Positions 24,281 to 28,378 of a DNA stretch of 28,378 bases are shown piece by piece. Position numbers and translations under genes: made by a program. Each line of letters begins with the position of its first letter. Within the stretch, counting starts at the first letter, position 1. The stretch spans positions 1 to 28,378 of the forward strand of contig JANRKH010000055.1 in NCBI GenBank assembly GCA_033763595.1, written 5' to 3'. The notes beneath the pieces are model-generated. The model was not told where the DNA came from, did not search any database, and saw nothing but the letters and a program-made list of their open reading frames with translations. This DNA comes from JANRKH01 sp033763595. GTDB lineage: Bacteria; Pseudomonadota; Alphaproteobacteria; Rickettsiales; Rickettsiaceae.

Positions 24281-25066
24281 TTACAAACCCTTTTTTTCAA
24301 CTATTTTTTTCTTAATTTCTGCTATTGCTTTTGCTGGATTTAATCCTTTGGGGCATGTTTTAGCACAATTCATTATAGTGTGGCAACGATAAAGTTTAAA
24401 CGGATCCTCAAGATCTTCTAACCTCTCGCCTGTGGCCTCATCTCTAGAATCAAGGATCCATCTGTATGCTTGCAGCAAAATGGCAGGCCCGAGATATTTA
24501 TCTCCATTCCACCAATAACTTGGGCAAGAAGTGGAACAACAAGCGCATAATATACACTCATAAATTCCATCTAATTTTTCTCTATCTTCAATAGATTGAA
24601 GTCTTTCCTTATTATGTTCGGTAGGAGAGCTAGATTGAAGCCAAGGCTTTATAGATTCATACTGTGCGTAAAAATGAGATAAATCTGGCACCAAATCCTT
24701 AATCACAGACATATGCGGAAGAGGATATATTTTGATATCGCCGTTTACATCTTCTATGGCCTTTGTGCATGCAAGGGTATTTGTTCCATCTATATTCATA
24801 GAACAACTTCCGCATATACCCTCTCGGCATGATCTTCTGAATGTAAGAGTTGAATCTATTTCGTTTTTGATTTTTAGAAGAGCATCAAGCACCATCGGAC
24901 CACAAGTATCAAGATCAACCTCATATGTATCTAGCCTTGGATTATCGCTTAAATCAGGATTATATCTATAAATTTTGAATTTTTTGATATTTGAGCTCTT
25001 GCCAATATGTTTGTGATATTGACCATTTTTGACTCTTGAATTTGGAGGTAGTCTAAATTCTGCCAT
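24281..25066 (-). CDS. sdhB: Succinate dehydrogenase iron-sulfur subunit
   Basis: From ATG 25066 the protein has 261 residues. The [2Fe-2S] ligands are Cys80, 85, 88 and 100. The [4Fe-4S] and [3Fe-4S] ligands come from Cys171, 174, 177, 181, 228, 234 and 238, in the patterns CILCACCSTSCP and CHTIMNCAKTCP. It passes electrons from SdhA flavin to ubiquinone at SdhC/D. The start was set at 25066 because GAGGG lies about 7 bases before it; the longer open frame (to 25117) would add 17 residues running back into the sdhA coding sequence. SdhA ends 10 bases upstream. Confidence 0.97.
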   Translation of the reverse strand: MAEFRLPPNSRVKNGQYHKHIGKSSNIKKFKIYRYNPDLSDNPRLDTYEVDLDTCGPMVLDALLKIKNEIDSTLTFRRSCREGICGSCSMNIDGTNTLACTKAIEDVNGDIKIYPLPHMSVIKDLVPDLSHFYAQYESIKPWLQSSSPTEHNKERLQSIEDREKLDGIYECILCACCSTSCPSYWWNGDKYLGPAILLQAYRWILDSRDEATGERLEDLEDPFKLYRCHTIMNCAKTCPKGLNPAKAIAEIKKKIVEKKGL

Positions 25067-25076
25067 AATATACCCT

Positions 25077-26867
25077 CTAGTAAACTCGCTTTTTTGGTGG
25101 AACAGATTCAACTTCATCTGTTAAAGTATTTAAATTGACCTTTTTATAGTCAAGCTTAACTTTGCCAGCTTCATTTAAGGTCGCAAGAGAATGGACCATC
25201 CATTTTTTGTCGTCCCTTTCCTTGTAATCCTCCCTTGCATGGGCGCCTCTACTTTCTTTTCTATTTTCTGCGGCGTAAATTGTTACAAGGGACTGTTCTA
25301 GCAAATTGGCAAGCTCCAGAGCCTCGACTAAATCTGTATTCCAGATAAGTGATTTATCAGAAAGCCTTATGTCATTATACTTTCGATAAGACTCGTCAAG
25401 AAGTTTTATGCCTTCTTTTAGAGTGTTCTCAGTTCTAAATACAGCTGCATGCGTTTGCATTATAGTTTGCATTTCATGTCTTAATTGGGATACTTTTGTT
25501 CCGCCACTTGCATTACGAATATTGTCAAATCTAGTAATTATTTTATCTAAGGAATTTTTATCAGTTTTTTTGTGAGGCGCCCCAGATTTTACAATTTCTT
25601 TAGCTTTTATACTTGCAGCCCTTCCAAATACGACTAGATCGAGCAAAGAGTTTGACCCGAGTCTATTAGCTCCATGTACAGATACACATGCAGCCTCGCC
25701 AATAGACATTAGGCCTTGCACTATCTGATTTTCACTGGACTTAGTTTTGATAGTTACCTGCCCATGATAGTTAGTTGGAATACCGCCCATATTATAATGA
25801 ACAGTAGGTAATACGGGAACGGGCTCTTTCGTTACATCGACCCCAGCAAATATTTTTGCAGTTTCTGATATACCTGGAAGTCTCGTACTTAATATTTTTG
25901 GATCAAGGTGATTTAGATGTAAGTATATATGATCTTTTTTTGGCCCTACTCCTCGCCCTTCTCTTATTTCTATTGTCATAGCCCTTGAGACCACATCTCT
26001 TGACGCAAGATCTTTTGCGTGTGGCGCGTATCTTTCCATAAATCTTTCGCCTTCGGAATTTACAAGATATCCACCTTCGCCTCTACACCCTTCCGTCATT
26101 AGACATCCAGCTCCATATATTCCCGTTGGATGAAACTGGACGAATTCCATATCTTCAAGTGCAAGACCTGCTCTAAGAGCCATCCCGCCACCATCACCAG
26201 TGCAAGTATGCGCTGATGTTGCAGAAAAATAAGCTCTTCCGTATCCACCAGTTGCAAGAACTACTATATGAGCTTTAAATAAATGTAAAGTACCATCATC
26301 TAAATTCCATGCTATTACTCCTCTGCAAACTCCTTCCTCATCCATTACTATATCTAGAGCAAAATATTCTATAAAGAACTGCGCCTTGTGCTTAAGAGCT
26401 TGTTGGTATAATGTGTGTAGTATAGCATGTCCTGTTCTATCTGCAGCAGCACATGTTCTTTGGGCGGGGTCTCCCTCACCGAAATTTGTTGTCATTCCGC
26501 CGAAAGGCCTTTGATAAATTTTACCCTCTTTTGTCCTTGAAAATGGAACTCCGTAATGTTCAAGTTCTATTACAGATTGCATGGCGTTTTTGCACATATA
26601 TTCTATTGCATCCTGATCTCCAAGCCAGTCCGATCCTTTAATAGTATCATACATATGCCAGCGCCAATCGTCTGGCCCCATATTGCCAAGTGCAGCACTT
26701 ATGCCTCCTTGCGCTGCTACAGTATGGCTTCTTGTTGGAAATAATTTTGTTACGCATGCTGTTTTAAGACCTGCTTCTGCCATACCAAATGTGGCCCTAA
26801 GCCCAGCGCCCCCTGCGCCAACAACTACTATATCAAATTCATGTTCGATTAAATTATATTCTTTCAT
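25077..26867 (-). CDS. sdhA: Succinate dehydrogenase flavoprotein subunit
   Basis: This 596-residue protein, full length for the family, has the FAD-binding GAGGAG (17-22) and RSHTVAAQGG with His48, the site of covalent FAD attachment. It also has the FAD/substrate stretch GDGGGMALRAGLALEDMEF followed by QFHPTGI, then RGEGGYLVN and SVHGANRLGSNSLLDL. It oxidises succinate to fumarate in the TCA cycle as the cytoplasmic face of complex II. The ATG is preceded by an AAAGG ribosome site lying within the end of sdhD; the gap to sdhD is three bases. Confidence 0.98.
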   Translation of the reverse strand: MKEYNLIEHEFDIVVVGAGGAGLRATFGMAEAGLKTACVTKLFPTRSHTVAAQGGISAALGNMGPDDWRWHMYDTIKGSDWLGDQDAIEYMCKNAMQSVIELEHYGVPFSRTKEGKIYQRPFGGMTTNFGEGDPAQRTCAAADRTGHAILHTLYQQALKHKAQFFIEYFALDIVMDEEGVCRGVIAWNLDDGTLHLFKAHIVVLATGGYGRAYFSATSAHTCTGDGGGMALRAGLALEDMEFVQFHPTGIYGAGCLMTEGCRGEGGYLVNSEGERFMERYAPHAKDLASRDVVSRAMTIEIREGRGVGPKKDHIYLHLNHLDPKILSTRLPGISETAKIFAGVDVTKEPVPVLPTVHYNMGGIPTNYHGQVTIKTKSSENQIVQGLMSIGEAACVSVHGANRLGSNSLLDLVVFGRAASIKAKEIVKSGAPHKKTDKNSLDKIITRFDNIRNASGGTKVSQLRHEMQTIMQTHAAVFRTENTLKEGIKLLDESYRKYNDIRLSDKSLIWNTDLVEALELANLLEQSLVTIYAAENRKESRGAHAREDYKERDDKKWMVHSLATLNEAGKVKLDYKKVNLNTLTDEVESVPPKKRVY

Positions 26868-26870
26868 TAA

Positions 26871-27263
26871 CTATACCTTTAAAATGAAATAAATAGATGC
26901 AAAACATAAAAAAAATCCAGTAACAAAGCCAAATAATTGTATCCCTATTATCAAAAAATTTCTTACGCACTTGCAACTAACATAGTCTTCTATAACCACC
27001 TGCATTCCTAAAGTAGAGTGATAAATGCTTGTTAAAGCGATCAAAAGAAGCGGTGCGATATTAGAAGGAGATGCTATTTTATCGGTAATTTCGTTATGGT
27101 CAGAATTTAATACTTCATAAATGAAATATATAAGCCATAAAATCAAAGGGATAAGAAGTAATGCGGACATTCTCTGCATGATCCAATGCTCAGATCCATG
27201 TCCTGATGAGCCAAGATTTTTGGCCCTTTTTAAATCGGATAGGAAAAACTCGCTATTTCTCAT
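26871..27263 (-). CDS. sdhD: Succinate dehydrogenase membrane anchor subunit SdhD
   Basis: This protein of 130 residues (from ATG 27263) has three hydrophobic helices. N-terminal GSSGHGSEHWIMQRMSALLL is the family opening, and HSTLGMQVVIEDYV holds the heme-ligand His with the Asp-Tyr pair lining the quinone site. The ATG overlaps the TGA of sdhC (ATGA, 27260-27263), so the two are coupled; a start at 27278 would lie deep inside sdhC and lacks a ribosome site. With SdhC it anchors complex II and binds heme b and ubiquinone. Confidence 0.93.
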   Translation of the reverse strand: MRNSEFFLSDLKRAKNLGSSGHGSEHWIMQRMSALLLIPLILWLIYFIYEVLNSDHNEITDKIASPSNIAPLLLIALTSIYHSTLGMQVVIEDYVSCKCVRNFLIIGIQLFGFVTGFFLCFASIYFILKV

Positions 27264-27649
27264 ATTAACACCGTCCATAAAATTATTGTATAGGCAAGAG
27301 TAAGGAATATGACAGAATATCCAGACGCATATACTGTTTCTATTTTAAACCCAAGGCCCGTGTCCCAGAATAAATGCCTAATACCATTAAAAAAATGGTA
27401 GAATAAAGCTAGACTCGCAAGCTTGATGCATAGGCTAAAAATTGTTAAATTTATTATGTATTTTACAATTTCGCATTTAGGAAAAAAAACATGCCAAATA
27501 AAAAGCCATGATAAACTCATAACTGCAATATATAGACCAACTCCAGTTAGCCTATGAAATATGGATAATATAGATGTAATTTGGGGTTTATAAATAGATA
27601 AATGAGGCGATAAGGGCCTTTTACTATGAAGTTCTTGCTTCGTTGCCAT
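27260..27649 (-). CDS. sdhC: Succinate dehydrogenase cytochrome b556 subunit SdhC
   Basis: This protein of 129 residues (from ATG 27649) starts MATKQELHSKRPLSPHLSIY. It contains SILSIFHRLTGVGLY, with the Ser and Arg of the quinone site, and HFFNGIRHLFWDTG, with the heme-ligand His. Three membrane helices are visible. The ATG at 27649 was preferred to the TTG at 27685 because the latter falls beside the -10 box, upstream of the predicted transcript start. SdhC leads a coupled operon sdhC-sdhD-sdhA-sdhB-murF. Confidence 0.94.
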   Translation of the reverse strand: MATKQELHSKRPLSPHLSIYKPQITSILSIFHRLTGVGLYIAVMSLSWLFIWHVFFPKCEIVKYIINLTIFSLCIKLASLALFYHFFNGIRHLFWDTGLGFKIETVYASGYSVIFLTLAYTIILWTVLI

Positions 27650-27676
27650 TGTCGTTTGTGAATTGTATATTTTGAT

Positions 27677-27706
27677 ATTATACAAATTAATTTAAGATAT
27701 GTTCAA
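27677..27706 (-). promoter_or_regulatory. Sigma70 promoter of the sdhCDAB-murF operon
   Basis: Reading the minus strand, TTGAAC (27706-27701), an 18-base spacer and a perfect TATAAT (27682-27677) lie upstream of sdhC. Transcription would start near 27670, about 20 bases before the ATG at 27649. Confidence 0.65.
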
Positions 27707-27760
27707 GTAGATTAAAATCTTGTGTTTATAATATTTCTATTATGTTATGTAAACACCTCA

Positions 27761-27774
27761 TAGGATTTGGTATA
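27761..27774. repeat. Orphan MITE-type terminus
   Basis: TAGGATTTGGTATA at 27761-27774 matches the conserved terminus TGGGATTTGGTATA at 20620-20633 and 9357-9370 with one difference. No inverted partner was found nearby. It sits between the sdh promoter and array B. Confidence 0.5.
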
Positions 27775-27810
27775 TTATATCATTTCTGTCACCGAGTTAC
27801 TGAACTTTTA

Positions 27811-28239
27811 CAGGGATGACAATATTACTGGATCCCCCTTTTCTACGTGAGATGACACCATAAATGTCATTCCCGCTTCCTCTTTTGTCATTCCCGCGGA
27901 GGCGGGAATCTAGAAGGATAATATTCCTGGATCCCCGTTTTCACGGGGATGACATGTAAAACTCACGTGGATGACATGTTTCCTGGATCCCCTCTTTCGA
28001 GGGGATGACAAGTTTACTGGATCCCCGTTTTCACGGGGATGACAACGTCTCTGTTATTCCCGCGGAGGCGGGAATCTAGAAGGATAATATTTCCTGGATC
28101 CCCGTTTTCACGGGGATGACAACTGTACTGGATCCCCTCTTTCGAGGGGATGACATGTAAAACTCACGGTGATGACACTGTGATCGTAACTGTCATTCCC
28201 GCTTCCTCTTTTGTCATTCCCGCGGAGGCGGGAATCTAG
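27811..28239. repeat. Array B of 27-bp palindromic elements
   Basis: The elements are those of array A. Plus-oriented full copies lie at 27887, 28053 (GTTAT instead of GTCAT) and 28213. Inverted copies lie at 27927, 27983, 28017, 28094 and 28128, plus one degenerate copy (27828). Half copies lie at 27811, 27866, 27958, 28158 and 28192. Stem variants ATCCCCTC/GAGGGGAT and ATCCCCGT/ACGGGGAT both occur. The block 28171-28239 matches 22292-22360 in array A at 68 of 69 positions. The array sits between a partial gene and the sdh promoter. Confidence 0.95.
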
Positions 28240-28258
28240 CCCAAACTTCCCTATGTTG

Positions 28259-28378
28259 TTACGTAATATGCCAATTTAATTTTTTCATTAGCTTGGCAGT
28301 TTTACTATTTACCTCAGTGAGTAGCCACTGATCACCTATTTTAATCTTATTTATTCGGCTTAGCCTCATAAGTATATC
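28259..28378 (-). CDS. 3' end of an unidentified gene (runs off the window)
   Basis: On the minus strand, 39 codons are open from the window edge to a TAA at 28261-28259. The visible peptide includes INKIKIGDQWLLTEVNSKTA and ends LNWHIT. It is too short to identify. Array B starts 19 bases beyond its stop, in the 3' direction. Confidence 0.45.
   Translation of the reverse strand, partial: DILMRLSRINKIKIGDQWLLTEVNSKTAKLMKKLNWHIT

Noticed and set aside
27650..27685. TTG start giving a longer sdhC
   Set aside because: It would lie upstream of the predicted transcript start, next to the TATAAT box; the ATG at 27649 matches family N-termini.
21982..28239. CRISPR array
   Set aside because: Units alternate in orientation, spacers are repeated and of uneven length, and there are no cas genes.

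Overview
The window is AT-rich, densely coded DNA from a bacterial chromosome. The gene content points to an intracellular alphaproteobacterium of the order Rickettsiales. Evidence includes a fused transporter/acyltransferase/acyl-ligase Aas, a large-type NAD-glutamate dehydrogenase, an AmpD/AmiD-type amidase without a visible export signal, the sdhCDAB order, and many small palindromic repeats between genes. No rRNA, tRNA or CRISPR array was recognised. I cannot name the genus from sequence alone.

Layout. The left edge (3-119) holds the last codons of an Rpn/PD-(D/E)XK nuclease-transposase protein, followed by a repeat-bearing non-coding stretch and a very good sigma70 promoter for aas (595-4068). 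A degenerate copy of the same repeat follows aas. Next comes a small plus-strand cluster: an unknown 170-aa protein, a PAP2 membrane phosphatase and a zinc N-acetylmuramoyl-L-alanine amidase (4431-6607). On the minus strand lie a GNAT acetyltransferase, dut and a CCA-adding enzyme (6745-9216), then a 105-bp MITE-like element (9265-9369). A tight minus-strand operon follows: gdh, a rodZ-like gene, a coiled-coil gene and zapA (13854 down to 9558).

Divergent from gdh is a plus-strand run: mnmE, a TatA/B-like gene, rodA and rmuC, then yidC and engB (13920-20387). After a 512-bp repeat-bearing gap comes an unrecognised 346-aa protein with an acidic, hydrophobic-studded C-terminus. A dense array of 27-bp palindromic elements (21982-22668) lies between it and the convergent minus-strand block murF-sdhB-sdhA-sdhD-sdhC. 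A second array of the same elements (27811-28239) lies upstream of sdhC, and the 3' end of an unidentified minus-strand gene runs off the right edge.

How it fits together. Most genes are housekeeping: envelope and division (RodA, RodZ-like, ZapA, MurF, YidC, amidase, PAP2, Aas), respiration and glutamate oxidation feeding the TCA cycle (SdhCDAB, Gdh), and tRNA/nucleotide/DNA/ribosome upkeep (MnmE, Cca, Dut, RmuC, EngB). The least ordinary parts are the palindrome arrays, whose stems co-vary and which flank the murF-sdh block with nearly identical 69-bp direct repeats. Also unusual are the MITE-like element family, the N-terminally short glutamate dehydrogenase, and the 346-aa orphan protein, a speculative effector candidate.
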